The translations under genes and the position numbers were made by a program. From NCBI GenBank assembly GCA_019359015.1, contig JAHHID010000065.1:1-46413 (forward strand): DNA of 46,413 nt, written 5' to 3'. A model generated the notes under the pieces. It made no database searches and had not been told where the DNA came from. It saw only the letters and a list, made by a program, of their open reading frames with translations. Below are positions 1-8,409 of this stretch, one piece after another. This DNA comes from Spirirestis rafaelensis WJT71-NPBG6. Its GTDB lineage: Bacteria; Cyanobacteriota; Cyanobacteriia; Cyanobacteriales; Nostocaceae. Within the stretch, counting starts at the first letter, position 1, and each line of letters starts with the position of its first letter.

Positions 1-117
1 TTAATACTTTTGGAGCTAATCGTGCCACACTAGGTTCCCTTGTTTTCAGCCTAAACTGCTTTGACTTTACTTTCTTAGTTTCTCACAATAATGCTTGGTT
101 TATTTCCGCCGTGCTGT

Positions 118-711
118 ACTAGTTAATACTTTAAGTAAATAGTCATTATCCCAGCCAGCTTTTTTTCGCTTATTGTTTACTCCCACCTTGAATGATTTTT
201 ATTGAGTTAAGTGGATGGCGGCTTTGTCTTTACCGAGGCAAGGCTTGGAAAAAAGGGGAAGGCTTAAAGCCCCATGATTAATCGTGGGGTCTTCTAGACT
301 ATCTAGAAAAGCCTTCTCCTTTTTTCTTTCGCCAAATTGGTTACCTTTATCATATGAATGGCGTAGAGTTTTACCGTCAATTGCAACAACTTCTCCTGAT
401 GTCAAATTACTAATTGACTGAATCCAATTTATAAAACTTGTTTGAAACTCTTCTGGGTTAATACGCGCAAACACGCGAGAGAATGTATCATGCGAGGGTA
501 TACCATTGGACAACTTTAGAAATTTATTCAGCCATTTTTGTTTTGCTTTTCCATATTCTTCAATTTCAACCCATGTATCTGCACAGCAAATTACAGCGCA
601 AATTGCAATCGTAATAATATCTTTTAAATCATGCAATTTTGTACGTTCGATTCTTGGGTCTGTAATTAAGTCAAAATGGTCGGCAATAGTTATTTTTGGT
701 TTTAGCTTCAT
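118..711 (-). pseudogene. ISAs1-family transposase, internally deleted
   Basis: The open part (711 to 199) is the N-terminal third of an ISAs1-type DDE transposase: a leading helical domain (ADHFDLITDPRIERTK), the SHDTFSRVF segment, and the first catalytic aspartate in VAIDGKTLRHSYDKGN. A foreign stretch of about 30 residues follows, made by a palindromic element at 249-325, then the family sequence KAAIHL resumes and a TAA ends the frame. Beyond the stop, positions about 118-190 on the same strand still read KRKKAGWDNDYLLKVL, the usual C-terminal end of this family. The centre, with the remaining catalytic residues, is therefore missing. The family normally has about 370 residues. It is a dead insertion sequence carrying a second small insertion. 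Confidence 0.8.
249..325. repeat. 77-bp palindromic element inside transposase (hairpin E5)
   Basis: The arms AAAAAAGGGGAAGGCTT (249-265) and AAGCCTTCTCCTTTTTT (309-325) are inverted with one mismatch in 17. The core contains TTAATCGTGGGG and a smaller palindrome, CTAGACTATCTAG. It keeps the transposase frame open, adding about 30 residues. Its size and core match other hairpins in the window (41503, 43999, 45002). Confidence 0.7.
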
Positions 712-891
712 CTGGAAACTTTCAATGTTTTAGTTTCGTTTAAATTGAAAATATCATTGATTGGTATAATATTTTTAAAATTATTGCTTTAAACTATACA
801 ACAATTATTTTTTATGTCAAGCGAAGATATACTAAAAATGTTTTTTATTTATTGTTACAAATAAGACAAAGACTGCGACGGAGACATATTG

Positions 892-1518
892 AGAACAGGA
901 CGAGCAAAAACTAGAGGCTTTTAAAAAAACCTTGGCGACGACTTGGAGCTGATTACTCAATATGCTGCCATCATGTTACCAAATTACAAAAATATTCGTT
1001 ACTTCGTGCAAGACGAAAGTCGATTTGGACTTAAAACAATCGAAGGACGAAGAATTACATTAAAAGGCGTTAAGCCAATTGGTGAGTTGCAGTGGCAGTT
1101 TAAAGCGTTTTGGTTGTACGGTGCAGTAGAGCCACTTACAGGTGATAGCTTCTTTTGGCAGTTTTCCCACGTCGATACTGAATGTTATCAGCAATTCTTA
1201 AACGAGTTCGCAGCCTGTCATCGCGACACCCTCAATATTATTCAAGTGGACAACGGTTTATTTCATAAAGCCAAAAAGTTACAAATTCCAGAAAATATTA
1301 TCTTGTTGTTCCAACCCCCTTATTCCCCCGAACTTAATCCAATTGAACGAGTTTGGGAATATCTTAAAGAAGATTTGAAATGGGAGCTATTTGAGAACTT
1401 AGATAATTTGCGATCTAAGGTTGCCCAAGTGTTAGCTCAACTTACCCCAGAAATTGTTGCTTCCCTAACTGGCTATGACTATATCTTGAATGCCCTATCT
1501 GTCGCAAACATTTTTTGA
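892..1518 (+). pseudogene. IS630-family transposase, N-terminus lost
   Basis: Positions 943-1518 encode the DDE_3 catalytic domain of an IS630/Tc1-mariner transposase. The first Asp is in VQDESRFGLKT, the second in IQVDNGLFHKAKK, and the third acidic residue is in PPYSPELNPIERVWEYLK. The N-terminal helix-turn-helix domain (about 120-150 residues) is absent. Upstream, family-like residues EQKLEAFKK can be read in another frame before an A7 run at about 923-929, so a frameshift separates them from the catalytic part. IS630 elements can use programmed frameshifting at A runs, but here an in-frame stop and the missing DNA-binding domain argue for decay. No clear terminal inverted repeats were found. 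Confidence 0.8.
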
Positions 1519-1833
1519 ATTGGTATAAGTATGGATTGCCCCAATAAAAACGGCATCTGGAACACTCTGGCAACTTACGGATGGCACGAGGTTTAATCAT
1601 TGGGGCGTAGGCACAGCGTTATATCACGATAATAACCAGTAGTACAAACATACGTAAATATCAGCGTAATCCTTATCAACATTTGCACTCTTTGAATGCA
1701 TCTATCGAGCGCAAAAAGCAAGCACACCGCGCTTTGTATATTAATAAACAGCGTTCGTGGATGATAGTGACAAATACTTTTTTCATTGTTTCTGGGACAG
1801 CGATCGCGAATTGTGTAGAAGAGCGCAGGTCAT
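1519..1833. other. Intergenic stretch with possible gene debris
   Basis: No convincing gene. GCCCCAAT and ATTGGGGC form an inverted pair near 1537 and 1600. A short plus-strand frame (about 1640-1846) is open for nearly 70 codons and reads like protein, with a hydrophobic segment (MIVTNTFFIVSGTAIA), but has no good start and runs into the neighbouring gene. It may be a remnant. Confidence 0.35.
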
Positions 1834-2220
1834 TCATTCCAAACTGATTCTCCAAAAGCCTTCGAGCGGATTTGACTGCTGCGGTTGACCGTTACCTGCG
1901 GAATTATTGTTATATACCAACCCAACACTAAACGTTTCGTTTACAGGATATTGTCCGAGTTTTCCGAAGCCTTCAATATTTTTTGAGTCATTTATAACCT
2001 GTTGCTTTAACTGTATTGTTGTTTGGTTTCCATCAGCAAAATAGATTGTCGCTTGTCTTTTATTAAAGCTTACCTGAACGTTGTAGACCCCACCAGTTGC
2101 ATAATAATAAACCTTTGCATACAGCTTTTTACCATCAATATTTTGCCCCTGGTACTCAACTGCCATAGCAGGCGTAGCTAGCAGGAACAAGGCAGGCAGG
2201 ATTAACCCTAAGACTTTCAT
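1834..2220 (-). CDS. Small secreted protein of unknown function
   Basis: This 128-residue protein begins with a clear Sec signal peptide (MKVLGLILPALFLLATPAMA, cleavage probably after AMA), so it is likely periplasmic or extracellular. The mature part is about 108 residues, rich in Tyr, Gln and Asn and predicted to be mostly beta strand (KLYAKVYYYATGGVYNVQV, ATIYFADGNQTTIQL). I do not recognise a domain. It stands alone: the adjacent plus-strand IS630 remnant converges on it, and a doubtful minus-strand frame lies upstream. The ATG start fits the signal peptide. No strong ribosome-binding site is visible. Confidence 0.7.
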   Translation of the reverse strand: MKVLGLILPALFLLATPAMAVEYQGQNIDGKKLYAKVYYYATGGVYNVQVSFNKRQATIYFADGNQTTIQLKQQVINDSKNIEGFGKLGQYPVNETFSVGLVYNNNSAGNGQPQQSNPLEGFWRISLE

Positions 2221-2311
2221 TAGTTTAATTAAAAACTACATTTGCTATTTCCAACTTTAAAACATTAGAATCGATATTCGCAGTGATCGCTCGTTGCCCG
2301 TTTTTCAACAA

Positions 2312-2551
2312 TTACGCTACTCGTTTCACAAATTCGTCTCGATGCCATCTAAGTGCATCAACTCTTGGATAATACTCCTCCTGGGTAGGTAATATGATGC
2401 GATCGCCATTAAATTCGCTCATTGGCTTGGCGTTGGGTGACTCTTCTCTCAAGCTGCTAGCCACGACAATGGTGCAGTCATCGTTGATACTAAACCAAAA
2501 GCGGCTTGTTAGGAGCAACCCCACTAGAACGAGATACCTTAAGATTGACAA
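2312..2551 (-). CDS. Doubtful small ORF
   Basis: A 79-codon frame starting with TTG. The N-terminus is hydrophobic (YLVLVGLLLTSRFWF). The C-terminal half, NGDRIILPTQEEYYPRVDALRWHRDEF, looks protein-like, with balanced charge and aromatic residues. No family is recognised, the start is weak, and the surrounding segment is full of broken genes. It could be the tail of a degraded gene. Low confidence that it is expressed. Confidence 0.3.
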   Translation of the reverse strand: MSILRYLVLVGLLLTSRFWFSINDDCTIVVASSLREESPNAKPMSEFNGDRIILPTQEEYYPRVDALRWHRDEFVKRVA

Positions 2552-2586
2552 GTTTCTTGCAATAATAATTTAAATCTTTAGCCATT

Positions 2587-2830
2587 TTGAAAGAATTTCG
2601 CTGTACACGTAACGCATTATACTTACACGAATGCACTGGTCGCGATGATATCAGGGAACGCCAGGGCTATTATATTTGGGCTGCAAGTGCAGAAGAAGCT
2701 TGGGAAAAAATAAATGGCAATTCGCTTCCCAGAAGAAACGGCATCTGGATTTACCGTCCAGGAGTGGGAGGGATTTAATGTGCAGGTGGTTGAAGTGAAG
2801 CGAGATAAGGACGGGAATATTATCAAGTAA
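2587..2830 (+). pseudogene. Short hypothetical gene split by a frameshift
   Basis: Two reading frames join into one sensible protein of about 80 residues. The first part (from 2587, TTG) reads CTGRDDIRERQGYYIWAASA then EEAWEK. After an A-rich run near 2707-2716 the next frame continues MAIRFPEETASGFTVQEWEG and ends VEVKRDKDGNIIK at 2830. Loss of one A restores the frame. It lies 12 bp before dinB on the same strand, so it was probably its operon partner. The family is unknown to me. dinB is also frameshifted, so both may be decayed or both affected by sequence error. Confidence 0.5.
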
Positions 2831-2842
2831 CAATTAATCAAG

Positions 2843-3945
2843 GTGAACCAGGTAAGAAAAATCATCCACATTGACATGGATGCTTTTTATGCATCGGTAG
2901 AGCAACGTATAATCCTTCTTTGCGAGGCAAACCGTTAGTGGTAGGTCCAACTCCAGACCAACGCGGTGTGGTAGCAGCCGCCAGTTACGAAGCAAGAAAA
3001 TATGGCATTCACTCAGCCATGCCTTCACGGATTGCATCAGCTAAATGTCCTCACCTTATATTTACCCGTCCCCGCTTCGAGGTCTACCGTGAAGTTTCAG
3101 CGCAGATCCACGCCATCTTTGAGCGTTATACAGATTTAGTTGAGCCAGTGGCACTCGATGAAGCTTATCTTGATGTTAGTGAGAATAAGTTAAATTTGCC
3201 TTATGCAAGCACTGTTGCCAGACACATTAGAGCCGATATCTTCCGAGAAACCAACCTGACGGCATCGGCAGGCGTATCCATCAATAAGTTTCTAGCAAAA
3301 ATGGCATCTGGTAAAAATAAACCAAATGGTATGACAGTAATTCTGCCAGAAAATGCTGAAACTTTTGTAGAACAGTTGCCAATTGAAAAGTTTCATGGCA
3401 TTGGAGAGGTGACTGCTAACAAAATGCATTCGTTGGGCATTCGTACTGGCACTGATTTAAAAGAGCTTAAGCTTGCTGAATTAATCCAACATTTTGGTAA
3501 AGCTGGGCATTACTATTACAAAATAGCGAGGGCGCAAGACGACCGTGCAGTAGAACCTAACCGCATTCGTAAATCAATTGGTGCTGAAACATCGTTTGCC
3601 AAAAATTTAACCGATCGCACCCAAATGCTATTGCAACTCGAACAAATTGCTGAAACTGTGAAGCAGCGTTTAGACAAACACCAAACCGGAGGACGCACTT
3701 TAACACTTAAAGTAAAGTTTTCAGATTATCAGCAAATCACGCGCAGCAAAACTGTGTTAACTCCAATTAGAGAATTGAGTGCGATCGCTTATATGGCAAA
3801 GGAATTATTTGAAGGAATTGACCTGAGCGATGTCTCACGACAAGCCGCTCCGCGTCTACGCAGTATTCGGCTATTGGGCATTTCACTATCGAATCTTGAT
3901 AATGTTAACGAATGCGAAACAATTCAATTGTCCTTATTTGAGTAA
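2843..3945 (+). pseudogene. dinB: DNA polymerase IV (Y-family), frameshifted near the N-terminus
   Basis: This encodes DinB, a translesion polymerase. From a GTG at 2843 the frame reads HIDMDAFYASVEQR, containing the first catalytic aspartate, and then loses register near 2910. The rest (about 2913-3945) continues NPSLRGKPLVVGPTPDQRG, the palm with catalytic LDEAYLDVS, the thumb helix-hairpin-helix (FHGIGEVTANKMHSLG), the little-finger domain, and an end QLSLFE that resembles a beta-clamp-binding motif. Adding one base (probably G, restoring Arg-Asp-Asn) repairs it to about 367 residues, the normal length. It is therefore a single lesion in an otherwise conserved gene, either a fresh pseudogene or a sequence error. 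A GIY-YIG gene follows 8 bp later. Confidence 0.85.
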
Positions 3946-3953
3946 TTGCTATA

Positions 3954-4529
3954 TTGGAACCCCAACAACTCGATTTATTTGCAAATAGCGCAATTGATGC
4001 CAACCGTGCCAATAGACCAGAGACTCTCAGCATGGGTGCTGACGCTTTGATGCAGTGGAAATCCCGGATATTCACCCATCAGCAGCGCACTAGAGAAAGT
4101 GTGCCACCACAACAGACCACGCTGTTTGATGTTGCACCCAAACACTGCGACCCCGACCGGATTGATCCGCTCACACTGCAACTGCAATCAATGTCCTTTT
4201 ACCGAATGCCAGCTTCTTGTCCAGGGGAAGCGTGTTTGTATTTTGTTGTTGACTCTGCGGCTGGCTTAATTTTGTATGTGGGGGAAACTTGCAGAAGTAA
4301 CAAGCGGTGGAAAGGGATACACGATTGTAAGGATTACATAGCAAGCTATCAGGACTTACATTATCGATACGGGCTGAAGACAGCAGTTAATATCGCGTTT
4401 TGGTGGGACACCCCGGTAGACCGACGCTCACGGCAGGAGTTGGAATTGAGTCTGATTTTGAAGTGGCGATCGCCTTTCAACACGCGATTTCTAAATTTCA
4501 AGGATATCAACATACTGAGTATCGTTTAG
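3954..4529 (+). CDS. GIY-YIG nuclease domain protein
   Basis: A 191-residue protein with a poorly conserved N-terminal 85 residues (QLDLFANSAIDANRANRPET) and a GIY-YIG-type domain from about residue 95: CLYFVVDSAAGLILYVGET replaces the canonical GIY...YIG strands, followed by RSNKRWKGIHDCKDYI with the expected Arg. A Glu in RRSRQELELSLILKWRSPFN fits the metal-binding glutamate. It starts with TTG 8 bp after dinB, so the two are likely cotranscribed and may both act in DNA repair (inference). After KWRSPFN the tail (NTRFLNFKDINILSIV) does not look like the family, and the truncated dehydrogenase begins just downstream, so its last residues may come from a rearrangement. Confidence 0.7.
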   Translation: MEPQQLDLFANSAIDANRANRPETLSMGADALMQWKSRIFTHQQRTRESVPPQQTTLFDVAPKHCDPDRIDPLTLQLQSMSFYRMPASCPGEACLYFVVDSAAGLILYVGETCRSNKRWKGIHDCKDYIASYQDLHYRYGLKTAVNIAFWWDTPVDRRSRQELELSLILKWRSPFNTRFLNFKDINILSIV

Positions 4530-4557
4530 TTGACGAAAGCCACGGTCGTAGAGTCAC

Positions 4558-5034
4558 TAGGATTGCTTGGTCGTCTGTAACTTCTTTTGGTAGTTTTACC
4601 AGCCCCGCATTGGCATAAGGAATCCGAGCATATTCCGCTTGCAATCCATCGAAGGGGCCAGCTGCTTCTGGGCCTCCGAAAAAAGCTGTCCCGGCGTTAT
4701 GTCCGTGGGGATTGGCGTTATCACATTGAGCATGATATCCTGTACGGCAGTAAGAACAGTAGCCGCAGGCAATTGTCGAGGGAACGACAACGCGATCGCC
4801 TACTTTCAAATTCCGCACATTGGAGCCAATCTCTTCAATAATCCCAACACCTTCATGTCCCAGAATTGTACCGGGTTTCATTCCCGTGAATGTTCCCCGA
4901 ATCATGTGTAAATCTGTGCCACAAATTGCACTAGAGGTCAGCCGAATAATGGCATCGGTTGGTTCTTTAATTTTTGGTTTTGGTACGTTATCTAATTGAA
5001 TATCTCCAATTCCGTGAAAAACAACCGCTTTCAT
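4558..5034 (-). pseudogene. Zinc-dependent alcohol dehydrogenase, N-terminal fragment
   Basis: From an ATG at 5034 the sequence is the N-terminal GroES-like catalytic domain of a medium-chain Zn dehydrogenase of the formaldehyde-dehydrogenase-like group. It shows MKAVVFHGIGDIQL, the catalytic zinc ligands in SSAICGTDLHMI and GHEGVGIIEE, and the structural zinc cysteines in CGYCSYCRTGYHAQC. Similarity stops after VTDDQAIL at about position 4558. The next 16 codons are unrelated and end at 4507. The whole Rossmann NAD(P)-binding domain is missing (the family has about 380 residues; 159 remain), so it cannot be an active enzyme. Confidence 0.85.
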
Positions 5035-5477
5035 TGTGAATACTCCTGATTCATGAGGTTTATATTTCAGAAAAAAACTGGTAGCTGATGAGTTTAGCTA
5101 CTAAAAAATACGACAAAATATTTCTGCAATAGACTAGGAAAACTTGTATCCCAGTTAAACTATTTAATGGATAACTTCAGTAGAAAATTGAGTTTATTTC
5201 TGAGTACATGACATACGCACTTAGAACTTATGGTATCGATATTGCTATAGTTTCTTATCGTCCTCTAGAAAGATATAAATTGTAAATACCAAGGTCAGGT
5301 GAATAAACTAGAAGCAATATCCGATTTTTTAACAAATAATGTAATAAAAGGTAAAACGCATATTATTGCCGTTTTTTTACAATATTTTTCCCCTAACGCT
5401 GGAAGTCTTAGGCTACAAAAAGTAAGCCCGACAGCGCGGGCTAAGAAATAAAAGAAGTTTCAGAACATAATTTGGTA
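5035..5477. other. Intergenic, AT-rich; one terminator
   Basis: No ORF with coding character. The right end carries the hairpin at 5425-5442 that serves the minus-strand PRC-barrel gene. The part before 5100 would hold the former promoter of the truncated dehydrogenase. I see nothing else. Confidence 0.5.
5417..5442 (-). terminator. Rho-independent terminator of the PRC-barrel gene
   Basis: On the minus strand AGCCCG and CGGGCT (5437-5442 and 5425-5430) pair around a 6-nt loop and are followed by TTACTTTTTG. It lies 36 bp after the stop of the 5478-6311 gene. Confidence 0.75.
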
Positions 5478-6311
5478 TTAATTGTCTACAATTGGACGAC
5501 CTTCTGCGTCTATGTCTAACTCTTCACGTCTAACTGTGTCATTAGCTTCAATTGTGTCTGTATCAACAACTTTCTTGACTCGCACTTCCTCACGCACAAC
5601 AGCTTCTTTGTGGATATCGGGTGTTTCTTCGTAAATTTCCATGCGAGCAACTTCACCGTCATTAAAGGCATCTCTGGGATTGCTTGGCGTGGTATGTGTG
5701 GGATTTGTACGCTGTATCACTACTCGTTCTTTTTCAACAGGTACGGCAACACGGGCATTTTCTGTTTCTACATGTTTACCAATAGTAACTTCTCCAGCCT
5801 TACGACGTTGCTTATTAGCAATTAACCTTTCTTCGTATAGTTTCAGAGTTTGTTGATCCTGGTTGTTAATGTCGTAAAGTGAAGGTTCTTGCTCATATTT
5901 GTAAGTGTTGCAGTCATAAATAGCAGGTTGCATCATCGCAGAAGCGGCAAGAGAACCACGATACACACCACGTACTTGCTCTTCGTAATTATAATCAACT
6001 CTTTCTAGGTCGTCGAAATTAGGTAGTTTTTTGACTTGCTCTTTAGTCAAACCTTTGGCATAAATTCATTTTTCAGTATAATGAATGTCAGCATAAGCAA
6101 TAGGTAACAAGACTTGTTTACCAAAAATCCAGAAGCCGCTATTTACCACCAAATAACGGAATTGACCAGTTTGCTCATCGACTAAAATATCGGATAAAAA
6201 GCCAACTTTATCATCTCCCTCAGCATAAATAGTAAAATTCTTGATATCGTCCAATTCAAACGAGTCTTCACGGTAATCGGGATAGAAATTTTCAAGTTTT
6301 ACAAGTGTCAT
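5478..6311 (-). pseudogene. PRC-barrel + DUF2382 protein interrupted by an in-frame TGA
   Basis: Positions 6311-6069 encode the N-terminal PRC-barrel domain (VGFLSDILVDEQTGQFRYLV, NSGFWIFGKQVLLPIAYADI). After TEK comes a TGA (6066-6068), and the same frame continues IYAKGLTKEQVKKLPNF and then a DUF2382 region (GEVTIGKHVETENARVAV, VVREEVRVKKVVDTDT, VRREELDID) to 5478. Paralogues in this window have Arg-Val-Tyr-Ala-Lys at this point, so a single CGA-to-TGA change explains the stop. Otherwise it is a full-length homologue (277 codons plus the stop) of the intact gene at 24291. Related cyanobacterial proteins include AvaK-type akinete or stress proteins (from memory). It has its own terminator at 5417-5442. 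It may be a pseudogene, a readthrough case or a sequence error. Confidence 0.85.
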
Positions 6312-6402
6312 TTGATTTTCATCACGAGGATATTTTCACTTGTGTCAAACAAAGCAATTAGGCACAAAGTAATTATCTTAGGCTTCAGTTTAAAACTTAA
6401 AA

Positions 6403-6424
6403 GTGGAAATCTGGTGGAGAAATC
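6403..6424 (+). promoter_or_regulatory. 11-bp-spaced GTGGA direct repeat, site A
   Basis: GTGGA at 6403 and again at 6414, within AAAAGTGGAAATCTGGTGGA. It lies between the divergent PRC-barrel gene (92 bp from its start) and the SLH gene (about 180 bp). It matches five other sites in the window and is a candidate regulator-binding site. Confidence 0.4.
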
Positions 6425-6581
6425 ATAAGTATTTTTAAGATGTATTAGTAAGATAGATTATTTAAAATATGGACATTCATAAAATTAGTTTTATATATCA
6501 AGAGGTAGAGAAATCTAAAAGCAATAAAAGATAAACTGAATCATAAAATTAAAAAGCATTGCAACTATTTGGAGAATTAAT

Positions 6582-7475
6582 GTGTCTAAGATTTTTGGTT
6601 TATCATCATTAAGTGGTCCTTCGCTTTTGGTAGGACTGTTGGCGCTAACAGGTGTAGCAGCGCCTTTTATTTCTCCAGTTCCCAAAGCAGCTGTTGCTCA
6701 AAACCGAGGAGCAAACTTTCCCGACACCCAAAACCACTGGGCGCAACCATTCATTGAAGCGCTAGCAGAACGTAATATTATTACCGGATACCCAGATGGT
6801 ACATACAGACCAAATGAGTCTGTGGATCGAGATGAATTTGCGGCAGTAATTCGCCAAGCTTTTAACCAAAAACAGGAGCGCAAAATACCCAGTGGTAGCG
6901 TATATAAAGATGTTCCCGCTAGCTATTGGGCTGCTCCAGCGATTGAAGAAGCTTACGAAATGGGATTTATGCATGGTTATCCTGGTGGATATTTTCGCCC
7001 AAGGCAGCCTGTTTCTAGAGTTGAGGCGTTAGTATCCTTGAACCAGAACTTAAATTTGAGAGGTTCAACACAAGCAACTACTCAATCTAACACTCGGCGA
7101 ACAGCTAGGAAAAATTTTTTCTTACCAATAGGAATGACTAATTTAATGCAGCCGTTAATGAATGCTAAAGCTGCAACCAAAACTACTGCTCCTCTGCAAC
7201 AGCGTCCGGCTTCAACTGTAGTTAGCAATTATTATGCAGATGCCCAAAAGATTCCTCAGTATGCCGTTGATGATGTGGCAGCTGCAACACAAGCGGGTAT
7301 TGTCGTCAATCATCCTAATACCAAAATACTCAATCCTACTCAACCAGCTAGCCGGGGAGCTATTGCTGCTTTTATCCATCAAGCATTAGTCAATCAGGGA
7401 AGAATTGAACCTATGAACAGCAATGTAGCAGCTTCTAAATATATTGTTGGTCGTACTGAAATCAGCAGTAAATGA
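6582..7475 (+). CDS. S-layer homology (SLH) domain protein
   Basis: A 297-residue exported protein. The start is GTG at 6582, preceded by GGAG at 6571-6574. The overlapping ATG at 6580 is in another frame. A signal peptide of about 40 residues (LLVGLLALTGVAAPFIS ... AVAQ) precedes two clear SLH modules: FPDTQNHWAQPFIEALAERN through ITGYPDGTYRPNESVDRDEF (about 46-90), and YKDVPASYWAAPAIEEAYEM through GYPGGYFRPRQPVSRVEAL (about 107-152). A third, diverged module lies near residues 214-275. SLH modules bind pyruvylated cell-wall polysaccharide and anchor proteins at the envelope. There is no porin barrel, so a structural or anchoring role is likely. Its last 17 codons are duplicated at 9442. Confidence 0.85.
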   Translation: MSKIFGLSSLSGPSLLVGLLALTGVAAPFISPVPKAAVAQNRGANFPDTQNHWAQPFIEALAERNIITGYPDGTYRPNESVDRDEFAAVIRQAFNQKQERKIPSGSVYKDVPASYWAAPAIEEAYEMGFMHGYPGGYFRPRQPVSRVEALVSLNQNLNLRGSTQATTQSNTRRTARKNFFLPIGMTNLMQPLMNAKAATKTTAPLQQRPASTVVSNYYADAQKIPQYAVDDVAAATQAGIVVNHPNTKILNPTQPASRGAIAAFIHQALVNQGRIEPMNSNVAASKYIVGRTEISSK

Positions 7476-7672
7476 TCGCTAGTCAGCCAAGTATTAAAGA
7501 GCTAATAGAAGAATTGTATAAGCGATCGCACCGAAAGCAAATGCCCAAAAACGACTTTCTTGTTCTTCGGGTAATTCTTCCTTAAGACATTGGGGATAAT
7601 ACTACCGACTAAAAAGGCGAAGAGAACTGCTACTACTGTTTAATGAATTTCCCTACCACTGCCAATTAACCA
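7422..7672. repeat. 251-bp direct duplication, copy 1
   Basis: It covers the last 17 codons of the SLH gene plus a decayed C-terminal piece of a minus-strand membrane protein. The partner is 9442-9692, same orientation and same length, with roughly nine of ten bases equal by eye. In this copy the membrane-protein frame is broken (CTTAAGACATTGGGGA here against CTTAAGAACATTGAG in copy 2). Confidence 0.85.
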
Positions 7673-7719
7673 TCATACGATACGTTAAAAATGCTAGATT
7701 GTAGTATTTCTTGAACAAT

Positions 7720-8301
7720 TCATTTCAGCAATTTTTGCTCTAGAACTTGTACAAAACCAATTGCAATTTGAATTAGAGGCCAGCCTACCAAACAAATTAA
7801 TGCTGCTTTTCGAGTACTAATATCTAATCCTTGGCGGACTGCTATAATCACCGCTAGCAGACTCCACACTGCCAATATCAACTCTATCGGTCTTCCCAGT
7901 AAGGGAATTAAGGTTAAAAAGCTTAATACTTGTGGTGCATAGGCAAAGCCAATTGGACTTAGCAAATCGCCATAAGTTGGATCAATTGGTTTCAGCCATT
8001 GCCCAATTTTCAAAATAGTGAAAGTCCAAAAATAGTAGCCTATCACTATTGAGAGTATATCAATCAAAAGTGCTACTAACAATATAGGAAACGTAGCTCG
8101 ATTGATTAACAAAATAACGGCACTACCCAAAGCATGAGAAAAGGCTGCCAAAGTCACAATAGTTAGAGCTAGTTTCCTGTTTCTTGGAGTATTACGAGTA
8201 TTTTCATAAAAATGGCTATTCAATGCAAGAGCATTTCTAAGTGTCTTGCATACTCCCTGGTGTGACTTATTATTACTTGCGCTATTTTGCCTACTACTCA
8301 C
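7720..8301 (-). CDS. Yip1-family-like membrane protein
   Basis: A 193-residue integral membrane protein. A polar N-terminal region of about 45 residues is followed by about five hydrophobic segments: ALTIVTLAAFSHALGSAVIL, FPILLVALLIDILSIVIGYY, SFLTLIPLLGRPIELILAVW, LLAVIIAVRQ and KAALICLVGWPLIQIAIGFV. The GFAYAPQVLSFLTLIPLLG region is typical of cyanobacterial Yip1-domain proteins. The substrate and role are unknown. It is divergent from the hydrolase at 8410 with a 108-bp shared spacer. Both genes lie between the two copies of the 251-bp duplication. Confidence 0.7.
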   Translation of the reverse strand: MSSRQNSASNNKSHQGVCKTLRNALALNSHFYENTRNTPRNRKLALTIVTLAAFSHALGSAVILLINRATFPILLVALLIDILSIVIGYYFWTFTILKIGQWLKPIDPTYGDLLSPIGFAYAPQVLSFLTLIPLLGRPIELILAVWSLLAVIIAVRQGLDISTRKAALICLVGWPLIQIAIGFVQVLEQKLLK

Positions 8302-8409
8302 GATGGATGAAAAATTTAGCAGTATTCTGGTTTTATAGGATAATTAACAGATTAAAGGCGATTATTTCATCCCTCTTGAAGAGTACTTTGCTGCATCCAA
8401 CCTGTTGAA

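Noticed and set aside
892-945. Programmed frameshift in the IS630 transposase at the A7 run
   Set aside because: The upstream frame contains a stop and lacks the DNA-binding domain, so decay is a better explanation.
4587-4911. Plus-strand ORFs opposite the truncated dehydrogenase
   Set aside because: They are antisense to conserved zinc-binding codons and show no homology. Shadows of the real frame.
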